Assembly (NCBI GenBank): GCA_900550035.1 | Contig: URQS01000007.1 | Span: 1 to 64,000 of the forward strand | DNA from: an uncultured Prevotella sp. | GTDB lineage: Bacteria > Bacteroidota > Bacteroidia > Bacteroidales > Bacteroidaceae | Length of the DNA: 64,000 nt | Direction: 5' to 3' | Part shown: in pieces, positions 22,954 through 30,933 of the stretch | Layout: each line of letters begins with the position of its first letter | Position numbering within the stretch: position 1 is the first letter of the stretch | The notes under the pieces: generated by a model | The model's database searches: none | What the model saw: only the letters and a program-made list of their open reading frames with translations | Told to the model about the DNA's origin: nothing | Position numbers and translations under genes: made by a program

Positions 22954-25761
22954 ATGGCATCAGAAAATACGCAAACTGTTAGCAGATTTACTCCCGACCC
23001 TTGTCAGCAGGAGGTGATTGAGGCCCAGGGTGGATTTCATCTTGTGCTTGCACCTCCGGGATGTGGCAAGACCCAGATATTGACCGAACGCATACGTTAT
23101 GCCCACGACTCTGATGGTATGGCGTATAAGGATATGTTGTGTCTTACGTTTACCAATCGTGCTGCACGCGGCATGATTGAACGCATTTCGCAGAACATCG
23201 CGGATGATGATGTGAGGGATGTGTTTGTGGGTAATGTGCATAGGTTCTGCTCGAAGTTTCTGTTTGCTGAGGGACTTGTGGCTGCTGAGTCGAGCGTTAT
23301 TGATGAGGATGATGCCGTGTCGATACTTGCGCGTTATCTTGGTGAGGATGAATATATGGTGCTTTCCAACTACAATCGTCGACGCTCGTATAGTGAGATA
23401 TTCCACCTGGAGAGTATGATGCACCAGATTAGTCACGGGCATCCTAAGGAGTTGCGTGTGCATCCCGATTGCATCAATCCTACGGACATTGCTGCTATGC
23501 GGCGTATCTGTACCGTGATGGGCAAGCCGTTTGACGCGGCTGCGATGACTGATATATATAATAATGTGGAGCAGTATCGCGACCTAACCCAGTCGGACAC
23601 GTGCGACTATGGCGACCGCCAGGCTATATTCAAGCTTCTGCAGAAGATGACGCTTGCCCAACAATACCGCAAGTATAAGCGAGCCAACCGACTGCTTGAC
23701 TTCCAGGATTTGCTTATGATGACGTATGATGCGCTTGTTGCCGATACGGAACGAAAACTGTACAAGCGTTATCCGTGGATACAGGTGGACGAGGTGCAGG
23801 ACATCAATCCATTGCAGATGGCTATAATCAAGATGCTTACGGCGCGTCCGTTCCGCACGGTGATGTTTCTCGGCGATGAGCAGCAGGCTATATTCTCGTT
23901 TATGGGGGCAAAACTTGACACGCTTTCGGCCATTAAGTCGAAGCCGGCATGCCAGTTGCATCATCTGTCGGTGAATCATCGTTCGCCTCGCTATCTGCTC
24001 GACATTTTCAATACTTATGCCGCAGAGGTGCTTCGTATTGACAGCGCACTGTTGCCCGATGCCGGCAAGAGTAGCGGTGAGGTGCTTATGGGCAACGAAC
24101 TGAAGATTCTTTGCAGCGAGGATTATGCTCAGGAGGTGCGCGATTGCGTACAGTTTGCCAATACGCTGAATCGCACGTTCCCACAATCGACCACGGCTTT
24201 TGTGGTTAACGCCAACCGCGACGCAGAGGATATAAGTCAGGAGCTGACTCGTTGTGGCATAGGACACTTTAAGGTTTCGGGTACCGACCTGTTCTCGCAA
24301 CCCGACGTGAAGTTGCTGTTGGCTCATCTGGGCGTGCTGAACAATGAATTTAGCTTTATGTCGTGGGCGCGACTGATGAAGGGGGTGCGTGTATATGAGA
24401 GCAATGCGGCGGCACGTAAGTTTGTGCGTGACCTCTTCGACTGTGCCATATTGCCCTCCGACCTGTTGCGCGACGACGAGTCGACGTATCTCATGCGTTT
24501 TACTGAGATCTATGCCAACGACACAATCGTGGTGTTTGATACCGAGACGACCGGACTCAACGTGTTTGAGGACGATATCCTGCAGATAGCTGCCGTAAAG
24601 ATGAGGAATGGCGAGGTGGTGAAAGGGTCGGAGTTTACGGTGTATATCGAAACCGACAAGGAGATTCCTGCCATGCTTGGCGACATTGTGAATCCTATTG
24701 TTGAGGAACGCAAGCACCATGAGTTGCTGACGCACGAGGAGGCGTTGCGTCAATTTATGGCTTATGCCGAGGGTTGCACTTTGCTCGGACATAATGCCGA
24801 CTACGACTATAACATACTTGACTTCAATCTGCGTCGTTATACGCCCGACCTTAATCTGCATCATTCGCACACGGAGTATCTCGACTCGTTGCGACTCGTG
24901 CGTCTGTTGCATCCCGAACTGAAGGAGCACAAACTGAAATATTTGCTTGAGGTGTTGCACCTTGAGGGTTCTAACTCGCATCTTGCCGACGATGATGTCA
25001 ATGCTACGCGCAGCGTAGTGGTGCATTGCTATGAGTGCTCTAAGGACAGGATTCAACATCAGCGCGACTTCCTCAACGACAGTCGTGTACGCCAGCGTGT
25101 GGAGACATTGCGCCGTAACTATAAGGAAATGTATGCTACGGCACATAAGAGAATGTACGTAAGAGAGGAAAGGGTAGGGGATGACCGTCTTGCTACAGAT
25201 AGTTCAGAGGTAGAGCCTACGCCAGCATTGTACGAAGAGGCGAAGCCAGCACTGGTAAGGGAAATGATGCGCTTTTACGACTATCTGCTTTCTGAGGGAA
25301 TGATACAGGAGATAGACGGATTGCGTTTTGTTGTGGCTTATCTGTCGGGCGACATGATTGACACGGACCGAGAGCCGTCGCTATACGAACAGCTTTGCAA
25401 TCATACTATGGAGATAAGCACGCTGAAGGAGGCCGACTTGTGTGGTAGCGACAATATGAAGGAGCGCATTTTCGTCACGACTATACACAAGGCGAAGGGT
25501 CTGGAGTTTGACAATGTAATAATATTTGATGCCATCGACGGGCGTATGCCCAATTATTACAGTCGTAACATTCCTCGCCAATTGGCTGAGGACGCACGCA
25601 AGTTCTATGTGGCGCTGTCGCGTGCCAAGCATCGGTTGTATGTGTCGCAGTGTGTGACACGTCTCGACTATTACAATGTGCCGCAGGACGTTCACCTCAC
25701 ACCGTTTATGAAGCCGATAATAAAGTACTTCAAAGAAGAACGTTTTGAAGCTGAAAAATAA
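22954..25761 (+). CDS. UvrD-like helicase with inserted DEDDh exonuclease
   Basis: This is a superfamily I DNA helicase. Walker A is APPGCGKT (33-40), the DEVQDINPLQ motif II lies near residue 277, and TTIHKAKGLEFDNV (about 842) and FYVALSRAKHRLYV are motifs V-VI. Between the two helicase halves, residues about 525-690 form a DnaQ-like 3'-5' exonuclease. It has VVFDTETTGL with Asp530 and Glu532, GHNADYDYNILDFN with the third acid near 616, and HLADDDVNA matching the HxAxxD signature. The combination could unwind and trim DNA during repair. Length is 935 residues. A bidirectional terminator separates it from dnaA. Confidence 0.9.
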   Translation: MASENTQTVSRFTPDPCQQEVIEAQGGFHLVLAPPGCGKTQILTERIRYAHDSDGMAYKDMLCLTFTNRAARGMIERISQNIADDDVRDVFVGNVHRFCSKFLFAEGLVAAESSVIDEDDAVSILARYLGEDEYMVLSNYNRRRSYSEIFHLESMMHQISHGHPKELRVHPDCINPTDIAAMRRICTVMGKPFDAAAMTDIYNNVEQYRDLTQSDTCDYGDRQAIFKLLQKMTLAQQYRKYKRANRLLDFQDLLMMTYDALVADTERKLYKRYPWIQVDEVQDINPLQMAIIKMLTARPFRTVMFLGDEQQAIFSFMGAKLDTLSAIKSKPACQLHHLSVNHRSPRYLLDIFNTYAAEVLRIDSALLPDAGKSSGEVLMGNELKILCSEDYAQEVRDCVQFANTLNRTFPQSTTAFVVNANRDAEDISQELTRCGIGHFKVSGTDLFSQPDVKLLLAHLGVLNNEFSFMSWARLMKGVRVYESNAAARKFVRDLFDCAILPSDLLRDDESTYLMRFTEIYANDTIVVFDTETTGLNVFEDDILQIAAVKMRNGEVVKGSEFTVYIETDKEIPAMLGDIVNPIVEERKHHELLTHEEALRQFMAYAEGCTLLGHNADYDYNILDFNLRRYTPDLNLHHSHTEYLDSLRLVRLLHPELKEHKLKYLLEVLHLEGSNSHLADDDVNATRSVVVHCYECSKDRIQHQRDFLNDSRVRQRVETLRRNYKEMYATAHKRMYVREERVGDDRLATDSSEVEPTPALYEEAKPALVREMMRFYDYLLSEGMIQEIDGLRFVVAYLSGDMIDTDREPSLYEQLCNHTMEISTLKEADLCGSDNMKERIFVTTIHKAKGLEFDNVIIFDAIDGRMPNYYSRNIPRQLAEDARKFYVALSRAKHRLYVSQCVTRLDYYNVPQDVHLTPFMKPIIKYFKEERFEAEK

Positions 25762-25767
25762 GGCATA

Positions 25768-25831
25768 AAAAAACTGACAACTACTTGCCGCCAGTATCTA
25801 TTGATGTTGTGGCAAGTGTTGTCAGTTTTTA
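25768..25831. terminator. Bidirectional terminator between helicase gene and dnaA
   Basis: AAAACTGACAAC pairs with GTTGTCAGTTTT, with an inner TTGCC/GGCAA stem. T or A runs flank both sides. Confidence 0.85.
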
Positions 25832-27234
25832 AGTTTGAACGAGTTTTCGATACTCGTTATCTCACTTGAGAATTTCTTGTCTATCTTGATGCGCTGCTCC
25901 ACCTGGTTGCAACTGTATATCACAGTAGAGTGGTCGCGTCCTCCAACGAGTCGTCCGATTCGGCTTGCTGGCATCTTTGTGTATTTCTGTGCCAGATATA
26001 TCGACACCTGGCGTGCCATTACGTAATCCTTCTTGCGGCTGCGGCTGTTGATGTTGGCAGGAGTGACGTTGTAGTGCTGGCAAACGCTCTCGATGATGTC
26101 GTCGACGGTGAGCGGATTGTCTTCTACCTTGACTGAGCGCTTGATGACGCGTTGGGCGAGTTGCATGTCAACGTTGCAGTTGTACACCACGCTGTAAGCC
26201 ATGAGCGAGTTGACAACGCCTTGAAGGTCGCGCACGCTGCCGTTGGCTGTTGATGCGATGAACTTAACTACATCCTCTGGAATATTCAGTCCGTCGTGGC
26301 GAATCTTGCTCTGCAGGATGTCTACGCAAAGCTGCACGTTAGGCTTCTCGAGCTCTGCTATGAGTCCGCATGAGAATCGTGTGATGAGTCGCTCGTTCAT
26401 TCCCTTCAGTTCTACCGGTGGACGGTCGCTGGCAAGGATGATGCGCTTGCCGGTGCGGAAGAGGTGGTTGAAGATGTGGAAGAATGTGTTCTGTGTACCC
26501 TTCTTGTCTTCCCACTCCTGAATGTCGTCGACAATCAGTACGTCGATGGTCTGGTAGAAGTTGATGAAGTCGTTGATTGTGTTGCGCAGTACGGCGTTGG
26601 TGTACTGCACCTCAAACAATCGGGCGCTGATATAGAGCACACGCTTCTCGGGATAGATGCGCTTAGCCTCGACGCCTATAGCATTAATAAGGTGGGTCTT
26701 GCCACATCCTGAAGGTCCGAACACGAAGAACGGGTTGAACTGCATGTTCTGCGGATGCTCGGCTATGGTCTGTCCGATGGCGCGCGGCAACTTGTTGCTG
26801 TTGCCTTCTATATAGTTGCGGAAGGTGAGGTGTGGGTTCAGCTGCGAGTCAATCTGCTGCAATGGAGATGCGTCGAGAAGATTAGGCGACTCGTTGGCAT
26901 TGGTGCGTGTCTGTGGGCGCATCGTCTCGTCGGTAGGCTCATCGCCTTCAATCACCTGTGTCTTCTTGTTCTCGCTGTCGGTAACAATACGGTAAGAAAG
27001 CTGAACGTTCTCTCCAAACATACGTGTAAGCACCTTGCGCAACAAGTCGACATAGTTCTCCTCCAGATACTCGTACACGAACGGACTCGGTACGCGTATC
27101 AACACGGTCTTCGACTCCTCATTGAAGGATTCGAAGACAATGCTTTTGAACCATGCGTTGTATTGTTGCTCGGTAGTGTTCTCGTGTATAAGGGCGAGAC
27201 ACTTGTCCCAAAGCTTGTCAGGACTTAAATTCAT
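25822..27234 (-). CDS. dnaA: Chromosomal replication initiator protein DnaA
   Basis: DnaA binds oriC and opens the duplex for replication. Domain I covers about residues 1-80 and a linker runs to about 120. The AAA+ core has Walker A GPSGCGKTH and Walker B VLIVDDIQ. The C-terminal DNA-binding domain shows the signature GGRDHSTVIYSC. The 470-residue length is typical. It is preceded by a clear promoter, and its 3' end reaches into the shared terminator. No DnaA-box cluster of the TTATNCACA type is visible in the 353-base upstream gap. The origin is probably not immediately here. Confidence 0.97.
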   Translation of the reverse strand: MNLSPDKLWDKCLALIHENTTEQQYNAWFKSIVFESFNEESKTVLIRVPSPFVYEYLEENYVDLLRKVLTRMFGENVQLSYRIVTDSENKKTQVIEGDEPTDETMRPQTRTNANESPNLLDASPLQQIDSQLNPHLTFRNYIEGNSNKLPRAIGQTIAEHPQNMQFNPFFVFGPSGCGKTHLINAIGVEAKRIYPEKRVLYISARLFEVQYTNAVLRNTINDFINFYQTIDVLIVDDIQEWEDKKGTQNTFFHIFNHLFRTGKRIILASDRPPVELKGMNERLITRFSCGLIAELEKPNVQLCVDILQSKIRHDGLNIPEDVVKFIASTANGSVRDLQGVVNSLMAYSVVYNCNVDMQLAQRVIKRSVKVEDNPLTVDDIIESVCQHYNVTPANINSRSRKKDYVMARQVSIYLAQKYTKMPASRIGRLVGGRDHSTVIYSCNQVEQRIKIDKKFSSEITSIENSFKLKN

Positions 27235-27292
27235 TGGCTGTGGTACGTATGTTTAAATGTCTTTCGACAATTGATTCTTAAAATTCCGTCTG

Positions 27293-27324
27293 CAAAATTA
27301 CTTATTTTTTTTGATGTGAGCAAA
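27293..27324 (-). promoter_or_regulatory. dnaA promoter
   Basis: TTTG (27321-27324), 20 bases, then TAATTTTG (27293-27300) on the minus strand. The 5' leader is about 50 bases. Confidence 0.75.
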
Positions 27325-27519
27325 TCGTCTGCATTTTATTGTTTAAGCAAAGTTTGTTAACAGCCTTATTTTCCGACAGTTAGCATTTTTTATGAATTAT
27401 TGGGTCTAAAATGGTACTGCAATGTAAAATGCGCTGATTTACTGATAGTTACATGATTTAAGCAAATTTTAGACGTAGTAGTGAAACATTGTTTACAATC
27501 GTGCTAAGATATTGAAATA

Positions 27520-27546
27520 ACGGCTTCAGAGCAAGTCTGAAGCCGT
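27520..27546 (-). terminator. Terminator of the MlaD-like gene
   Basis: ACGGCTTCAGA and TCTGAAGCCGT form a perfect 11-bp stem with a 5-base loop. A short TTATTT follows on the minus strand. Confidence 0.7.
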
Positions 27547-27587
27547 GAAACATTTCATTGTTCTTATTTATACAAAATCTAATCGGC

Positions 27588-28490
27588 TTATTTGTCCTTC
27601 TTTCCGAACAAAGAGAAGTGTACATAGCGCTTCGGGTGCTGTCGGAGGTTGGTGAGGAGCGAGTCGGCGCTACACATTGTAGAGTTGAGGTTGTTGTAGA
27701 GCGAGGCATCGTTCATGAGTAGTCCGAGTGTACCGTTGTTGCTGTTGAGCTTGGCGGTGAGTTCTTGTACATTATTTATGGTCTGGTCAACCTGGCGCAT
27801 TGTATTCTGTATGTCGAGAGCGGCGAGGTTGGATGTCAGCTTGTTGGTATTGTCGAGCACTCCGTCGGCCTTGGCCATCATCACTGGTACGCCCTTGTTG
27901 AGCGAAGCCATGAGCTTGTTGAGTTCGGCAGTAGAAGTGGTGAGGTTGCTGGTGATGGTCTGTACGTTGTGCAGCGACTGTGCCAGAGCAGGGTCGGCAA
28001 GCAGAGTGTTGAGGCTTCCGAGAATGCTGTCGAGCTTGGGCAGCATCTTCTCTATATTCGGAATCATGTCGGCTGCTTTGCCAAGAGCGCCACCATTGAC
28101 GTTGCCCTTGATGGTGCTACCCGGCATGACACGCTCGCGCGGATTGTTGGCGAGCAGCAGGTTGACCTTGATGTTTCCCATGAAGTCGCTCTCGATTTCG
28201 GCTGTAGAGCCAGCAGGAATACGCATGGCCTTGTTGAGTCCTACAAGCACACGAGTAGGTTTGTCGCCCGCATAGTCGTAGATGACATCCTTGACTGTAC
28301 CCACTTTGAATCCGTCGGCGTAGATGGGGCTTGATGTTGACAGTCCGCTTATGTCTTTGAATTCTATGTAGTAGTCGTCGGTTGACGAGAAGATGTTAAG
28401 TCCCTTCAGAAAATTCATTCCGAAGAAAAGGATGATGACTCCAACGATAGCGACGAGTGCTATTTTCACTTCTTTCGTAAATCCTTTCAT
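27588..28490 (-). CDS. MlaD/MCE family protein
   Basis: This is a membrane-anchored MCE-domain protein, the substrate-binding component of Mla-type lipid transport between the outer and inner membranes. There is one N-terminal transmembrane segment (about 10-30). The MCE domain (about 37-115) includes ISGLSTSSPIYADGFKVGTV. A long helical C-terminal region rich in Asn and Leu follows (about 140-280). Length of 300 residues is normal. It lies 15 bases after the amidase gene on the same strand, so both are probably one transcript. The ATPase and permease partners are not in this window. Confidence 0.88.
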   Translation of the reverse strand: MKGFTKEVKIALVAIVGVIILFFGMNFLKGLNIFSSTDDYYIEFKDISGLSTSSPIYADGFKVGTVKDVIYDYAGDKPTRVLVGLNKAMRIPAGSTAEIESDFMGNIKVNLLLANNPRERVMPGSTIKGNVNGGALGKAADMIPNIEKMLPKLDSILGSLNTLLADPALAQSLHNVQTITSNLTTSTAELNKLMASLNKGVPVMMAKADGVLDNTNKLTSNLAALDIQNTMRQVDQTINNVQELTAKLNSNNGTLGLLMNDASLYNNLNSTMCSADSLLTNLRQHPKRYVHFSLFGKKDK

Positions 28491-28505
28491 ATTATTGACA
28501 CTTTT

Positions 28506-29816
28506 TTATTTGTTTCTATTTTGTTTGTATTCGCGTATGCCTTGGTTTACGTCCATCTTGGCTCCGTTCTTGAATGCTATGATAAATGCACCGGGGAACT
28601 TGTCTATTATTGCCTTGCGCAGGCGGTATATCTCGTTGTAGTTGTTTGATGCTCCGTAGGTATACTTTATCATTCCGTTTTCTTCGTAGTAGCCACATCC
28701 CTCAAGTCCGCGGAAATTATGGTCGCCGGCTTTCAGTTTGCGCTGCGATACGAGTATCTGCACCTTGAATACCGGCTGTGCGTCGTTCACTCTTCCTGAT
28801 GGTTGAGATGTGGTGGTACGCTGTACCGTTTTGCGCTCGGTATTGTTTGTGCGGGTAGATTTTGCAGGTCGGTCTGCTGCAACATTTTTGTCGACGTTGT
28901 CCTTGCGGTTATTATCGACGTTGTCCTTACGGTTGTTGTTGTCCGACTCTTGTGTGTCCGTGTTGGCCGTTTTGTCTGGTTGTACCGGTTCGGGGTTTTC
29001 AGCAACGGGTTCGGATATAGGTTTGTATGGCACCGTCATGCGTGTGTCGTACTTGTTCTTATACTGTACGAAGGCGTTGTATATGCCACGTGCCATATTG
29101 TCCACCTGCGCCTTGTCGTTGAGCATGCGCTCCTCTTCGGGTGTTGAGATGTAGCCCAACTCAATTAGGCAGGCTGGCATAGACGTGAGTCGTAGCACGG
29201 CAAGGTTCTGCTGATGCACGCCCTTGTTGGGTCGGTTGGCTGCGCGGCACACGTGTGTCTGCAGCATCTTGGCAAACTCTATGCTTCGTGTCAGGTTCTT
29301 GTCCTGGATGAATTCGAACATGATGTTGCTCTCGGGCGAGTTGGGATCGAATCCCACGTAGTGCTGCTTATAGTCTTTCTCGAGCAGTATTACGGAGTTC
29401 TCGCGTTTTGCCACCTCAAGGTTTTCCTTTTTAGCGTGTGAGCGTCCGTCGCCCAATGTGTATGTCTCGAATCCTCGCATGCTGTGGTTGTCCTTCAATG
29501 CGTTGGTGTGTACGGATATAAAGAGGTCGGCTTTCTTGCGGTTGGCTATCTCGGCGCGTTCGTACAGGGGTATGAACACGTCGGTCTTGCGGGTATATAC
29601 CACCGTCACGTCGGGACAGTTGCGCTCCACATAGCGTCCGAATGCGAGCGCCACGCTGAGGTTGATGTTCTTTTCTACCGATTTGCTTCCGGGTGCACCT
29701 GTGTCCTTACCTCCATGTCCTGGGTCGATGCAAAGCGTGAACTTGTGGTTGGCATCGGCTGCTGCCGATACTAACGATATGATGAGAAATATAAAGAGCA
29801 ATAATTTCTTTGCCAT
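28506..29816 (-). CDS. N-acetylmuramoyl-L-alanine amidase
   Basis: This secreted zinc amidase cleaves the bond between muramic acid and L-alanine in peptidoglycan, usually for cell separation. A signal peptide covers residues 1-20. The Amidase_3 domain includes CIDPGHGGKDTGA (29-41) with zinc-binding His34, the zinc-binding Glu in SVEKNINLSVAL, SVHTNAL with a further His, and the catalytic-Glu segment CLIELGYIST. A Pro/Asn/Lys-rich linker (about 260-340) precedes a C-terminal SPOR-like domain that binds denuded glycan at the septum. Length is 436 residues. A -7 box (TAACTTTG at 29870-29877) lies upstream. Confidence 0.93.
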   Translation of the reverse strand: MAKKLLLFIFLIISLVSAAADANHKFTLCIDPGHGGKDTGAPGSKSVEKNINLSVALAFGRYVERNCPDVTVVYTRKTDVFIPLYERAEIANRKKADLFISVHTNALKDNHSMRGFETYTLGDGRSHAKKENLEVAKRENSVILLEKDYKQHYVGFDPNSPESNIMFEFIQDKNLTRSIEFAKMLQTHVCRAANRPNKGVHQQNLAVLRLTSMPACLIELGYISTPEEERMLNDKAQVDNMARGIYNAFVQYKNKYDTRMTVPYKPISEPVAENPEPVQPDKTANTDTQESDNNNRKDNVDNNRKDNVDKNVAADRPAKSTRTNNTERKTVQRTTTSQPSGRVNDAQPVFKVQILVSQRKLKAGDHNFRGLEGCGYYEENGMIKYTYGASNNYNEIYRLRKAIIDKFPGAFIIAFKNGAKMDVNQGIREYKQNRNK

Positions 29817-29869
29817 AAATGTGATGCGGTTGGTTTGTCCAAATGTCTGAACTGCAACAATTTTAGGTG

Positions 29870-29877
29870 CAAAGTTA
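29870..29877 (-). promoter_or_regulatory. -7 element of the amidase-mlaD unit
   Basis: TAACTTTG on the minus strand lies about 54 bases before the amidase start. The -33 part is not clear. Confidence 0.55.
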
Positions 29878-29930
29878 GCGAATTAATCGTTAATAACTGC
29901 GTGAAACCGACAAAAACATGTAAGTATATT

Positions 29931-29960
29931 TTGCTTTGTCTTTGATTTTGCGTAAATTCG
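29931..29960 (+). promoter_or_regulatory. Promoter of the lipoprotein pair
   Basis: TTG (29931-29933), 19 bases, then TAAATTCG (29953-29960), one base off the -7 consensus. The start codon follows 34 bases later. Confidence 0.5.
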
Positions 29961-29994
29961 CAATATAATAAAGTAAAATAGACAAACGTAAAAA

Positions 29995-30933
29995 ATGACA
30001 ATCAAGTTAAGCTCGGCTGTTGTATGTTTCCTGTTGTCGGTCGGATTGACGTTGTCGTGTAGTAAGCCGAAACCGATGCCTACAACGGTGCGTTCGGTCT
30101 ACTATTGGAGCACAACGCTGAATATTGACTCTACAAAGTCGGCATTCATTCGTCGTTACGACATATTGCGAATGTACATACGCTATTTTGATGTGGTGAC
30201 TGATGCGAGTGGTAGGGCGGTTCCTAATGCTACGTTGAAGTTTGCTACCTGTGTGCCACAGGGCATCGACGTTGTGCCTACGGTATTCGTCATGCCCGAA
30301 TGTCTAAGGCAAGACCGCCAACAATTGGCTGCGCTCATCGTCAAGCGTGTGGTGCAGATGAACGAGACCAACGACGTGCATAACGTAAGCGAGATACAGA
30401 TTGACTGCGACTGGACCCGGTCGACACGCCTGCTGTATGACGAATTCATGCAGGCTATGCTAAGTGAATGTCATAGCCGACACCTGAAACTCTCGTCAAC
30501 CATACGTCTGCATCAGCTTGCGCAGACACCTCCGCCTGCCGATCGAGGCGTGCTGATGATGTACAATACGGGCGATGCAACAGATATAGAATGTCATAAG
30601 CCGATACTCGACATGCACGATGCCGCCCCATACCTGCCCCGTCTGAAGGACTACAAGCTGAAGCTCAGCACGGCTTACCCCATATTCGCATGGCGCATAC
30701 TGTTTCGTGGAGGCAGGTTTGTGGGCTTCATCCATCACGAGGGTGAATATCCCATACTGCCAAGCGACTCTATCGCTGTACGCCAACCGTCGGCTGCCGA
30801 CATCATCGATGCCGTTAATGTAATAGGTAGTCGCCGACCTGATGCCAACAACGAGATAATACTTTTCGATCTGAACAACAATAACATCAACCGATTTAAA
30901 CGCAAAGATTATGAAAAGATTCTTAATATGTAG
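29995..30933 (+). CDS. Hypothetical lipoprotein
   Basis: A type II signal peptide ends at the lipobox LTLSC (Cys22), so the protein is membrane-anchored. The 290-residue mature part has regular strand-helix alternation (IQIDCDWTRSTRLLYDEF, KLSSTIRL, VLMMYNTGD) that suggests a TIM-barrel, possibly a glycosidase-like fold. I cannot assign a family. It overlaps the next gene by 23 bases, so the two are an operon and probably act together at the cell envelope. Confidence 0.7.
   Translation: MTIKLSSAVVCFLLSVGLTLSCSKPKPMPTTVRSVYYWSTTLNIDSTKSAFIRRYDILRMYIRYFDVVTDASGRAVPNATLKFATCVPQGIDVVPTVFVMPECLRQDRQQLAALIVKRVVQMNETNDVHNVSEIQIDCDWTRSTRLLYDEFMQAMLSECHSRHLKLSSTIRLHQLAQTPPPADRGVLMMYNTGDATDIECHKPILDMHDAAPYLPRLKDYKLKLSTAYPIFAWRILFRGGRFVGFIHHEGEYPILPSDSIAVRQPSAADIIDAVNVIGSRRPDANNEIILFDLNNNNINRFKRKDYEKILNM

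Larger units (their letters stand above)
27235..27587. other. Gap upstream of dnaA
   Basis: The gap holds the dnaA promoter on the left and the terminator of the MlaD-like gene on the right. The middle is AT-rich and I see no gene and no DnaA-box cluster. Confidence 0.6.

Noticed and set aside
27235..27587. Chromosomal origin next to dnaA
   Set aside because: No cluster of TTATNCACA boxes or typical unwinding layout is visible in the gap; the gap is explained by a promoter and a terminator.
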